DNA of 64,000 nucleotides from contig NZ_CP040272.1 of assembly GCF_013393905.1 (NCBI RefSeq), positions 2,170,001-2,234,000 on the forward strand, in the 5' to 3' direction. Each line of letters opens with the position of its first letter. Positions within the stretch are counted from its first letter, which is position 1. Origin of the DNA: Nostoc sp. C052. GTDB taxonomy: Bacteria; Cyanobacteriota; Cyanobacteriia; Cyanobacteriales; Nostocaceae. This document shows positions 18,701 through 26,424 of this stretch, piece by piece. The notes beneath the pieces are model-generated. The model saw nothing but the letters and a program-made list of their open reading frames with translations. It was not told the origin of the DNA and ran no database searches. Both the position numbers and the translations under genes were made by a program.

Positions 18701-21069
18701 TGAGGGCGTTCGCTTTCTGATAGTGAACGCAAATCTTCAACCGCCAAAATTAAAGGTGGCGCTTGATTTATAACTTGGGCTGGCTGTCCATCAATTACTG
18801 TAAAGCTTGTCCGTAATACTTCGTGTCGTCTAATAATTTCGTTAAGACTATCTTGTAAGATTGCTAAATTAAGGCAACCTTTGAAGTTAATAACTAGAGG
18901 AATGTTATATGTAGGACTATCGGGAGTTAGCTGATTGATAAACCATAATCCCTGCTGGCCAAAAGATAGAGGCTGAATAGATGGATTTTTATCGTGTTTG
19001 GTAAGGGATATTGATGGTACTGGATCTGTTGTCAGTTGAGCGAGAATCTTGGTAGCTAGCGATCGCGTACTCATCCCTTCAAAGAAGTCTGCTACTGATA
19101 CTTCTACTTCTAAATCAACCTCAACTCGGTTTTTCAACTCAAATACTTTTAAAGAATCAAGTCCCAGAGCGCTTAATGGTTCATCAGGACTGATATCATT
19201 TGGTGCGATCGCCAGTACTCTCGCTTCTTGTTCAATCAAATAGATTTCTAAAAGTCGTTGACATTCCCCTGGGGAAAGTGCCAAAAGTTCGGAACGCTGT
19301 AATCGAGTTTCCTCTCTGACAATCTTGCTAATTTTGAGAATCTTACTGATAATAATATTCAGTTCACCATTCTGAAACTGAGCGCGAGTTGCACGACGTT
19401 GAATCTTACCACTAGAAGTTTTGGCAATACTACCTGGTTTGATCAAAACCACAGCATAAACTTGTACTTCGTGTTCTTCAGTCACAGCTTGGCGAATTGC
19501 AGATATAACCTCTGCTAAATTTGGTTTGGCGCGAAACTTCAACTCTTGGACAATTACCAACCGTTCTTCGTTGTCAACCTCAACTGTAAATGCTGCGCTA
19601 GCACCGGAATTTAAAGATGGATGACTGCGTTCTGCGGTTAATTCAATATCCTGCGGGTAAAGATTTCTACCGCGAGTAATAATTAAATCTTTGGCTCTAC
19701 CTGTAATAAAAAGCTCGTTATTTTGTAAAAAACCTAAATCTCCCGTCCGCAGAAAAGGGCCTACACCTGTATCTGATAAATAAGCATGGAAAGTTTCTGC
19801 TGTCTCTCGATCGCGATTCCAATAACCTTGGCCAACACTCGGCCCCGATACCCAAATTTCCCCAATTTCATCAGGTTTACAACTACTGAGGGTTTCGGGA
19901 TTAGCGATCGCCACTTCCAGTTGTGGTATAACTCGACCACAACTGACGAAATGATAAATATCCTCATCCTTAACAGATGATTCAACTACCCGATTAGATT
20001 CTAATGCAGACTTTTGGACTGTCTTGATAATCGGTGATGTTGCCTTCTGGACACCAGAAACCATCAGAGTTGTTTCAGCCATCCCGTAACAAGGGTAGAA
20101 TGCCTCTTTACGGAAGCCACAATCAGCAAAAGCTGCTGCAAACCGCTCTAAAGTATAATCCCGAATCGGCTCCGCGCCGTTAAATGCCACACTCCAACTA
20201 CTCAAGTCAAGAGTCTCTTTTTGTTCAGGAGTAATTTTTTGAGTACATAACTCATAAGCAAAATTCGGGCCACCACTGGTTGTCCCTTTGTAGCGAGAAA
20301 TAGCTTGTAACCAACGATAAGGACGTTGGAGAAAGGAAGTTGGAGGTATGATGATGCAAGGAAAACCTCCATACAAAGGTTGCAATATTCCTCCAATCAG
20401 ACCCATATCGTGGTACATTGGCAACCACGTCACGAACTTACTCTCTGGAGAATGCTCCATAAATTGGTAAGTTGTGTCAGCATTGTGCAGTAGATTGCCA
20501 TGACTAATCATTACACCTTTGGGTGTGCCTGTAGAACCAGAAGTGTATTGCAGAAAAGCTAAGGTATCTCGATCAATAGAGGGTTCTTGCCAAGCATCTT
20601 CTATTCCCAGAGCAAGATTATCAGTAGTTAGCCACTGTAAGGATTCTAAATCAGTCTTTTGTGACATTAAAGACTGCACTGTAGGCAGGATTTCTGTTGT
20701 AGTGAGTGCGATCGCTGCTTGTGCATCTCTAGAAATAGCTTTTATTCTCGGTGTGTTGCGCTCATTTCTAGGGGGATATGCAGTTACAGCCACAACTCCT
20801 GCATATAAACAACCGAAAAAAGCAACTAAAAAATCTAGTCCGGCTGGATAAAGTAGTAAAGCGCGTTCTCCAGTCAAACCCAATGCTTGTAATTGAGCAG
20901 CTATTTGACGCGATCGCCTATCTAATTCTTGATATGTTAGTGTTGTTTGTTCTGTTTCCCCATCTAACAAAAAGGTAAAAGCATCTCTATCTGGCTGCGT
21001 AGAACTTCTTAAGCGCAGTACTTCCACAACTGTAGACAAGTTACCAACAAGATCAAAAAGTTTAAGCAT
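15742..21069 (-). CDS. Lipo-initiating NRPS, FAAL-ACP-C-A-T
   Basis: A 1775-residue protein. Residues 1-590 are a fatty acyl-AMP ligase (YTSGSTGTPKGV at 175-186, WLPMYHDMGL at 215-224, YGMAETTLMVSG). An ACP (LGLDSL, Ser639), a condensation domain with intact HHIIADG (831-837), an adenylation domain (YTSGSTGVPKG at 1311-1321) and a carrier (LGGHSL, Ser1701) follow. The pocket read from Asp1357 is DLFNNALTYK. I recall this code from the alanine module of microcystin synthetase, so Ala or another small residue is likely. The protein activates a fatty acid as acyl-AMP, loads it on its own ACP and joins it to the first amino acid. It is the first gene of the minus-strand operon and overlaps the PKS gene. 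Confidence 0.95.
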   Translation of the reverse strand: MLKLFDLVGNLSTVVEVLRLRSSTQPDRDAFTFLLDGETEQTTLTYQELDRRSRQIAAQLQALGLTGERALLLYPAGLDFLVAFFGCLYAGVVAVTAYPPRNERNTPRIKAISRDAQAAIALTTTEILPTVQSLMSQKTDLESLQWLTTDNLALGIEDAWQEPSIDRDTLAFLQYTSGSTGTPKGVMISHGNLLHNADTTYQFMEHSPESKFVTWLPMYHDMGLIGGILQPLYGGFPCIIIPPTSFLQRPYRWLQAISRYKGTTSGGPNFAYELCTQKITPEQKETLDLSSWSVAFNGAEPIRDYTLERFAAAFADCGFRKEAFYPCYGMAETTLMVSGVQKATSPIIKTVQKSALESNRVVESSVKDEDIYHFVSCGRVIPQLEVAIANPETLSSCKPDEIGEIWVSGPSVGQGYWNRDRETAETFHAYLSDTGVGPFLRTGDLGFLQNNELFITGRAKDLIITRGRNLYPQDIELTAERSHPSLNSGASAAFTVEVDNEERLVIVQELKFRAKPNLAEVISAIRQAVTEEHEVQVYAVVLIKPGSIAKTSSGKIQRRATRAQFQNGELNIIISKILKISKIVREETRLQRSELLALSPGECQRLLEIYLIEQEARVLAIAPNDISPDEPLSALGLDSLKVFELKNRVEVDLEVEVSVADFFEGMSTRSLATKILAQLTTDPVPSISLTKHDKNPSIQPLSFGQQGLWFINQLTPDSPTYNIPLVINFKGCLNLAILQDSLNEIIRRHEVLRTSFTVIDGQPAQVINQAPPLILAVEDLRSLSESERPQEAQRLATEFAQQPFDLSAQSLLRAKILQLSEENYHLIITLHHIIADGWSIGILIKEIAVLYEAFSTGELPALPELPIQYRDFVNWQRKWLDFERIQSLLTYWKQKLQGELPVLNLPTDRPRRSFISDRQTFKGAQGKLVLSQTLTKELKNLSRQQGVTLFMTLLTAFKTLLYRYTGQTDILVGSPIANRHRAELESLIGFFVNVLVLRTELSGDLSFQELLTQVKSTALEAYIHQDLPFEKLVEEIQPNRDLSYNPLFQVMFVLQNVPLSNPRLSDISVTCEEGYNGTSKFDLTLFMEDDEQGLVATFEYNTDLFNADTIARMLLHFQTLLESIVSNPEQRISDLQLLTPSEVQQLLLEWNNTETNYPQDKCIHQLFEAQVEKTPSNIAVIFENQKLTYQELNEQANQLAHYLQKLGVKPEAIVGVCMKRSPEMLIALLAILKVGGAYVPLDPAYPQERLTFMLEDSQSKILLTQSHLVELFTKSNVHIVCVDRDSQLLSQQSRENLFSEVKSNNLAYVIYTSGSTGVPKGVAIAHQSCVAFLTWSREVFTDNDLAGVLASTSICFDLSIFELFVPLSWGGRVILVENALHLPSLVAEVSLVNTVPSIIAELLQADGLPPSVRTVNLAGEPLQHQLVEQIYQNDRIQKVLNLYGPSEDTTYSTFTQVNRDSNVTIGRPIANTEIYLLDPKLQPVPIGIPGEIYIGGAGLARGYLNRPELTKERFISNPFQGSGGAEILPSPRLYKTGDLARYLPDGNLEYLGRIDHQVKIRGFRIELGEIENALLKHPAVQKIVVLAREDKPRVQQLVAYIVLLPDQKLTTSELRSYLKELLPEYMLPGVFIFLDTLPLLPNGKVNRRALPIPEALRPTLTTSYEIPQSKIEQQIAKLWQEVLHLEQVGIHDNFFDLGGHSLLMIQVNHKLRSILQREISVVTMFQNPTIYSLAQYLSQQRQLSFTGTRDRTQKQIEAINRQKQQLSKQGKKIYG

Positions 21070-21881
21070 CGTGAAATTTCACCGCAAATGCAGTTAATAG
21101 TGTTTCTCTAAGCACGCAAATATATCTCAAATGTTGTGTCTTATTACACCTAATATTCATGAAGTGATATACCTGCAACTACCACTACTTCTTTGTTTAG
21201 GAGCGAAGGCACAGCCTTTGCCCTGAAGGCTTCCCAGCCTCCAGACTAGGAACGAGGCTATACAAACCTTTGGGTTTGTCTTAGTGTCATTTGATTTAAG
21301 CCTTTAATAGCTAATTTAACCAACAACTAAGACTGATTTATTTGGATAAATATCTCCACTATTGAAAGTAATTTTTATTTACCTTGGATTACATTAACGA
21401 GAATTAGTTGCTTTAGCAAGAGAATTTTCATATATAGTATTTATCAAAAAACCACTAAAACATTAGCTTTGCTTATGTAATTTTGTTTATAAATTACGAG
21501 CTATATCTTTTTAAAATCTCATCTCAACACAAATATCTAAGTTTTACATAGGCAACATCAACTATCATTTTCGTCCTATTTAGGGCAAATTAGTAATAAA
21601 TAAGGCTATTTTGGCTTTGGAAAATACTTGTTTTGAAAGTAGTTTTAGCTACTAATACAATCTCTGTTTATATGTCAAGCAAACGTCTGGTTATAAGGAT
21701 AATTACTGCTGGGCATACAGATGGGCATACATTTTAAATAAAAAAGATTCTTAATTATCTTGTGTCTTGCATCACTTCATAATATGATTCAACTAGCTTA
21801 ACCCTAAATGACAATTATTTTCAAAGATTGTCGTTAGTCTTCGGGTACGACCAAGTAGTGTGATTGAGTGCAAGCGGATAA
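21070..21881. promoter_or_regulatory. Divergent intergenic region between the synthetase operon and the TonB receptor gene
   Basis: About 810 bases without a gene, so the promoters of both divergent units must lie here. A perfect 12-bp palindrome, GTGAAATTTCAC (21071-21082), touches the start of the NRPS gene on the minus strand. An inverted repeat GACAAT (21810-21815) and ATTGTC (21827-21832) lies about 50 bases before the receptor gene. A truncated dispersed-repeat copy occupies roughly 21200-21291. I do not see a convincing Fur box and did not assign promoter boxes. Confidence 0.5.
21200..21291. repeat. Truncated copy of the CACTAAG/CTTAGTG MITE-like repeat
   Basis: It contains the degenerate hairpin TTCCCAGCCTCCAGACTAGG, the AACGAGG block, and a right end CTTAGTGTCATT (21280-21291). 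That end matches 11 of 12 bases of the terminal repeat of the full copy at 36930-37112. The left end is not recognisable, so its boundary is approximate. Confidence 0.6.
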
Positions 21882-24668
21882 ATGAAGTTAGATAAATTTT
21901 TTCAAAGCCTGCTGCTAACAGGTGCGGTTGTTGTTGTCGTAAACACTCCTGCTAAAGGTGAGGAAGTGCGAGAGGACATTCAAGGCAAATCTTCTACCCA
22001 AAGGATAGGGGAATCTGCATTCGATGAGAAAGTTGCAGTTACAGAGAAAAAATTTGCAAGTAGTAAATCTCCAGTATTAGCTCCCAGTATCCAGAAATCG
22101 CGACTCTTTAAGTCTCAACTTGCAAGTTCACTACAAAGAGCAAAGTCGGATAAAACAAGTAAAAATATTCGTCAAATCAGCGAAATCGAACTTCCCGCTA
22201 CTAGCGCCCAAATGCTGGTACAGACACCAACACCTACCAATCCCTCGAATCCAGAACCAAGAAGTGGGGATCAAGTCGTAGCAATCACAAGTGTGAAAGC
22301 AGATGCCACAAACAAAGGTGTAGAAGTAATTTTAGAGACAACTCAAGGTACTCGACTGCAAGTCACAAATCGCAGTACGGGCAATAATTTTATTGCAGAT
22401 GTATCTGGTGGGCAATTACGTTTACCGTCGGGTGAGGCTTTTACATTTCGTTCAGAAAAACCTACGGAGGTAATTACTGAGATAACAGTTACAAATATTG
22501 ATGCGAATACTGTCCGAGTAACGGTGGTAGGTGACAAAGCTTTGCCTACGGTTGAATTATTTGATGATGATGCTGGGCTGGTTTTTGGTATAACTTCAGC
22601 GGCAATAGCGACACAACCGCCGCAGCAACCCCAAACACCGCAGACTCAAGAAAAACCTGCTAGTGAGACACCACAAGAGCAACCAACAGCCCAGCCAGAT
22701 CAGCCAATTGAGTTGGTAGTGACAGGTGAGCAGGATGGCTATAATGTGCGAAATGCCACGACAGCGACAAAAACCGACACCCCCTTGCGAGACATTCCCC
22801 AGTCAATTCAAGTCATTCCCAATCAAGTGATTAGAGACCAGAATGTAAATCGACTGCAAGATGCAGTACGAAATAACGCTCCGGGTGTCTCACAGTTTTC
22901 TAATCAAAGCCAAGCTTTTGTCATTCGCGGATTTAGACAAGATTTCAACCTCAGAAATGGGTTTCGTAGCGGTAGCACTGCAACTAAGGATGTGGATCTT
23001 GCAGATGTAGAACGCATTGAGGTATTACGCGGGCCGGCATCGGTTTTGTTGGGGCAATTACAGCCCGGAGGCGTAATCAACACCGTGACGAAGCAGCCTC
23101 TAAGTGAGCCTTATTATAGTGTCAAGTTCACAAGTGGGCAGTTCAGCTTTTACCGTCCAGAGCTTGATTTATCAGGGCCTTTAACTGATGACCGCAGTTT
23201 AAAGTATCGGCTCAATTTAGCCTATCAAAACAATGGTAGTTTTCGAGACTTTGTGAATGAGGAGCGCATTTTTGTAGCTCCTGTCTTGCAATGGGACATC
23301 GGCAAAAACACGACCTTAACGGTGGACTTTTCCTATACCTACAACAATCCAACGCTTGATTATGGTGTAGTAGCCCTCAGTGATGGTTCTCTGGTGTTGC
23401 CGATTAATCGAGCTTTGTTCTATCCATCCCTGGATCAGGTTACGGTGGAGCAATATCAGGCTAGTTATCGACTTGAGCATAAGTTTAGTGATAACTGGCA
23501 GCTTCGCAATGGCTTTTCTTTCTATAGTGCAAAACAGTCTGGTGGCTATACATACGTGGTAGCTGACTTTATCGACGATCGCTTTCTTGACAAACTCTAT
23601 GCAGATGATTTGTTCATAGACCAGGATTATCGAATGCAGACCGATCTAACTGGGAAATTTACCACGGGTTCCATTCGACATCAGTTATTAATCGGATTTG
23701 AGCTTGGTCGTTCTACCAACTATTTTACGTCTGGTACTGCTTTGTTACCGACAATCGATATCTTCAACCCAAATTACAATGTGACTCGACCAGATGTCCA
23801 AATCGATAACTATGGCACAAATTTCACAGATACTCTGGGTATCTATATTCAGGATCAGATCGACATTACCGACAATTTGCACTTACTAGTTGGTGGACGA
23901 TTTGACTTCACCGAACAGTACGATAGTTTTGGAACCTTTTCTCAGGGAGATCAAGCGTTCAGTCCTCGTGTTGGCATTGTCTATCAGCCAATTAAACCGA
24001 TTTCTCTCTATGCTAGCTACAGTCAATCGTTTAATCCAGTGATTGGGCGATCGCGAACCAACTCAGTTTTTGAGCCTGAACGAGGTACTCAATACGAAGT
24101 CGGCGTTAAAGCAGACATCACTAATACTGTGTCTGCCACATTAGCTGCTTTTGAGATTACTAAGAGTAACGTGCTAACCTCTGATCCTGTTGATCCGATT
24201 AATTTCTCAATCCAAGTCGGTGAACAGCGCAGTCAAGGGTTTGAATTCACCATTGGGGGCGAAATCTTACCTGGATGGAATATCCTTGCAGGCTATGCTT
24301 ATACCGATGCGCGAGTCACCGAAGATAATCGCATTCCAGAGGGTACTTTTTTGCGGAACGTTCCCAAAAATGCAGCTAACCTGTGGACAACCTACGAAAT
24401 TCAAAGTGGTGACTACAAAGGATTAGGCTTTGGATTGGGGCTAGTCTTTGTGGGCGAACAGCAAGGCGATTTTCCCAACAGCAATTTCCAAGTTCCCAGT
24501 TATGTCCGTACTGATGCTGCCTTGTTTTACCGTCGAGACAACTGGAGATTTGGTATCAACGTCAATAATCTTTTTGATGTGGAATACTATGAAACTGCTT
24601 CCAGACGAACCATCGTTTATCCAGGCGCACCGGTGAATGTGCAGGCAACGATTTCCTATGAGTTCTGA
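21882..24668 (+). CDS. TonB-dependent outer-membrane receptor with N-terminal AMIN domain (siderophore type)
   Basis: A 928-residue protein with a signal peptide (about 1-26), a low-complexity stretch, an AMIN domain (about 131-235), a proline/glutamine-rich linker, a TonB-box-like IELVVTGE (276-283), a plug (about 290-400, DIPQSIQVIP) and a 22-strand-type barrel ending in the outer-membrane signal ISYEF. It is the TBDT class used for ferric siderophores; the AMIN extension is common in cyanobacterial receptors and may bind peptidoglycan. It is divergent from the NRPS/PKS operon and 63 bases upstream of a binding-protein gene, which argues that it takes up the product of the cluster. Iron is not shown directly; another metal complex is possible. 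Confidence 0.93.
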   Translation: MKLDKFFQSLLLTGAVVVVVNTPAKGEEVREDIQGKSSTQRIGESAFDEKVAVTEKKFASSKSPVLAPSIQKSRLFKSQLASSLQRAKSDKTSKNIRQISEIELPATSAQMLVQTPTPTNPSNPEPRSGDQVVAITSVKADATNKGVEVILETTQGTRLQVTNRSTGNNFIADVSGGQLRLPSGEAFTFRSEKPTEVITEITVTNIDANTVRVTVVGDKALPTVELFDDDAGLVFGITSAAIATQPPQQPQTPQTQEKPASETPQEQPTAQPDQPIELVVTGEQDGYNVRNATTATKTDTPLRDIPQSIQVIPNQVIRDQNVNRLQDAVRNNAPGVSQFSNQSQAFVIRGFRQDFNLRNGFRSGSTATKDVDLADVERIEVLRGPASVLLGQLQPGGVINTVTKQPLSEPYYSVKFTSGQFSFYRPELDLSGPLTDDRSLKYRLNLAYQNNGSFRDFVNEERIFVAPVLQWDIGKNTTLTVDFSYTYNNPTLDYGVVALSDGSLVLPINRALFYPSLDQVTVEQYQASYRLEHKFSDNWQLRNGFSFYSAKQSGGYTYVVADFIDDRFLDKLYADDLFIDQDYRMQTDLTGKFTTGSIRHQLLIGFELGRSTNYFTSGTALLPTIDIFNPNYNVTRPDVQIDNYGTNFTDTLGIYIQDQIDITDNLHLLVGGRFDFTEQYDSFGTFSQGDQAFSPRVGIVYQPIKPISLYASYSQSFNPVIGRSRTNSVFEPERGTQYEVGVKADITNTVSATLAAFEITKSNVLTSDPVDPINFSIQVGEQRSQGFEFTIGGEILPGWNILAGYAYTDARVTEDNRIPEGTFLRNVPKNAANLWTTYEIQSGDYKGLGFGLGLVFVGEQQGDFPNSNFQVPSYVRTDAALFYRRDNWRFGINVNNLFDVEYYETASRRTIVYPGAPVNVQATISYEF

Positions 24669-24731
24669 ATCAGGTACTTCATTCAAAATGCCCGAAACCA
24701 CTTCCTAGAGGTTTGGAAAAGTCAGGTCTTT

Positions 24732-25700
24732 ATGAAAAAGTTGTTACGCCGTCTAACCTACATACTATTTTTGGGAATAGTGGCATTTGTACTTCCGTTA
24801 GGTTGTAATCGAAGTAGTTATCACAATGCCACAAGCCTTACCCCACCAGCGAAAGACTGTCGTGTAATAGAACACACGATGGGGGAAACCTGTGTTCCAA
24901 AAAACCCAAAGCGTCTTGTCACCATATCTCAAGTCACTTTGGGTAGCACACTCGTCTTGGATATTAAACCAATAGGAAGCACTTCTGATGGTTGGCAAGA
25001 TAATTTACCAGACTATTTAAAGAATAAGACAGAGGGAATACAGAAAATAGGTACTCAATATGAGCCTAATTTAGAACGTATATTGCGACTTAAGCCTGAT
25101 TTAATTCTAGGTTGGGAAAATGTTAAAGCAATTTATCCTCGCCTTTCTCAAATCAGTCCTACGGCATTAGTAAAGTGGAAAGGTTCATTATCTTGGCGCG
25201 AACATTTTAATTTTGTCGCCGAAGCATTAGGAAAAAAAGAGGCTGCACAACAAGCATGGAATAACTATTATCAACGAATTGAAGAACTAAAAATAGCGCT
25301 AGGTAATCAATATAAAGATAAAACGATATCTGTGATTCATATTTATGGCTGGGATATAATGAGTACTGCAAAAAACTCATTTATTGGTTCTATTCTTAAT
25401 GATGTTGGATTGCAACGCCCAAAGGCACAAGATGTGATTACGCCGAGTGGGTTAACTAAGAATATTTCTGAGGAAAAGCTAGAAGAATTAGATGGTGATA
25501 TTCTATTCATAACAACTTTTAATGACAGCGATAAGGCAAATTTCGAACAACTGCAACAAAAACCACTTTGGAAAAGACTCAAAGCATTTCAGCAAGGACA
25601 TATATACTTTGTAGATGGTTTGTCTTGGGTTGGTTCAAACTTGATTGCTGCTGATGCTGTAATTGATGACTTATTTAAATACTTAGTCAATACACCATGA
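24732..25700 (+). CDS. Fe-siderophore ABC transporter substrate-binding lipoprotein
   Basis: A 322-residue protein with a lipoprotein signal peptide and lipobox LPLGC (Cys25). It contains the two-lobed class III (FecB/FepB) binding fold, with PKRLVTISQVTLGSTLVLDI early on and LERILRLKPDLILGWE typical of the family. It follows the TonB receptor by 63 bases on the same strand, so the two are probably co-transcribed. It should carry the ferric complex across the periplasm to the permeases encoded at 29103-31171, which are separated from it by two minus-strand genes. The family is clear; the exact ligand is not. Confidence 0.92.
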   Translation: MKKLLRRLTYILFLGIVAFVLPLGCNRSSYHNATSLTPPAKDCRVIEHTMGETCVPKNPKRLVTISQVTLGSTLVLDIKPIGSTSDGWQDNLPDYLKNKTEGIQKIGTQYEPNLERILRLKPDLILGWENVKAIYPRLSQISPTALVKWKGSLSWREHFNFVAEALGKKEAAQQAWNNYYQRIEELKIALGNQYKDKTISVIHIYGWDIMSTAKNSFIGSILNDVGLQRPKAQDVITPSGLTKNISEEKLEELDGDILFITTFNDSDKANFEQLQQKPLWKRLKAFQQGHIYFVDGLSWVGSNLIAADAVIDDLFKYLVNTP

Positions 25701-25729
25701 AAATTGCTAATTTAGGAGTGCTAAGTTTT

Positions 25730-25773
25730 CGAGACGCGATAAATCGCCGTCTCTACAAGTGTTTTGGGCTTAT
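25730..25773. repeat. 44-bp dispersed repeat, copy 1
   Basis: The segment starts CGAGACGCGATAAATCGCCG and folds as a hairpin with a one-base bulge (GAGACGCGAT against ATCGCCGTCTC). A second direct copy at 59407-59450 differs at one base. A shorter relative lies at 42241-42270. Confidence 0.8.
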
Positions 25774-25779
25774 AAGAGT

Positions 25780-26211
25780 TTAAAGGATTAACACTAAAGT
25801 CCCTATAACTACTAAACTGCTTCCTAATATTATCTTCAAGTTCAATGGTTCTCCGAGAAAAATAACCGAAAATAATAAAACTAATACTAAACTTGATTTA
25901 TCAATTGGTGCAACCAGAGAGGCTTTTCCTGCTTGTAAAGCTTGGAAGTAAAAAATCCATGATAATCCTGTAGATACTCCAGATAACAATAAGAAAATCA
26001 TCGTTCTTTGAGAAATAGCTAAGATATTAACTACATTTCCTTGGAACAATACAATTCCCCAGGCAATTACTAAGATAACAACAGTTCTGATTGCTGTTGC
26101 TAAATTAGAGTTCACATTTTCTACCCCAATTTTGGCAAAGATAGTTGTCAATGCTGCAAAGCCAGCCGAAAGTAATGCATATATCCACCACGTTATGGTG
26201 CTGCTTTCCAT
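25780..26211 (-). CDS. Small EamA/DMT-family membrane transporter
   Basis: The open frame extends to 26343, but the start at ATG 26211 has a strong ribosome site (AGGAGG, five bases before it) and the upstream extension overlaps a dispersed repeat. The resulting 143-residue protein has four to five hydrophobic segments and the single EamA domain (FYFQALQAGKASLVAPIDKSS), as in half-size drug/metabolite transporters that pair as dimers. It lies convergent to the binding-protein gene, with 79 bases between them. The substrate cannot be told; export of a cluster intermediate is possible but unsupported. Confidence 0.85.
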   Translation of the reverse strand: MESSTITWWIYALLSAGFAALTTIFAKIGVENVNSNLATAIRTVVILVIAWGIVLFQGNVVNILAISQRTMIFLLLSGVSTGLSWIFYFQALQAGKASLVAPIDKSSLVLVLLFSVIFLGEPLNLKIILGSSLVVIGTLVLIL

Positions 26212-26275
26212 CTTGCCTCCTAGTTCATTAAGTAAGTCGGTGCTAATATTTCCAGCTATGTTAAGAAATTTTAAT

Positions 26276-26350
26276 GTAGGGTGTGTTGTCGCCAAGCGCC
26301 GCACCGTCAACAATCCCAGGTGCGTTAGCCTACGGCATAACACACCCTAC
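26276..26350. repeat. 75-bp MITE-like repeat with 12-bp perfect terminal inverted repeats
   Basis: The ends are GTAGGGTGTGTT (26276-26287) and AACACACCCTAC (26339-26350), exact reverse complements. The interior carries GGTGCGTTAGCCTACGGCAT, a sequence I associate with dispersed Nostoc repeats. It lies just upstream of the EamA gene and codes for nothing plausible. Confidence 0.75.
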
Positions 26351-26424
26351 TGGCGTGGCAAGGCTAAAATGTAATTTATTCGTTGCAAACTGCGATCGCA
26401 AACCTTAAAAGCAGACTATTGACC

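Noticed and set aside
25780..26343. Longer EamA protein starting at 26343
   Set aside because: The extension overlaps the 75-bp repeat, and ATG 26211 has an excellent AGGAGG site.
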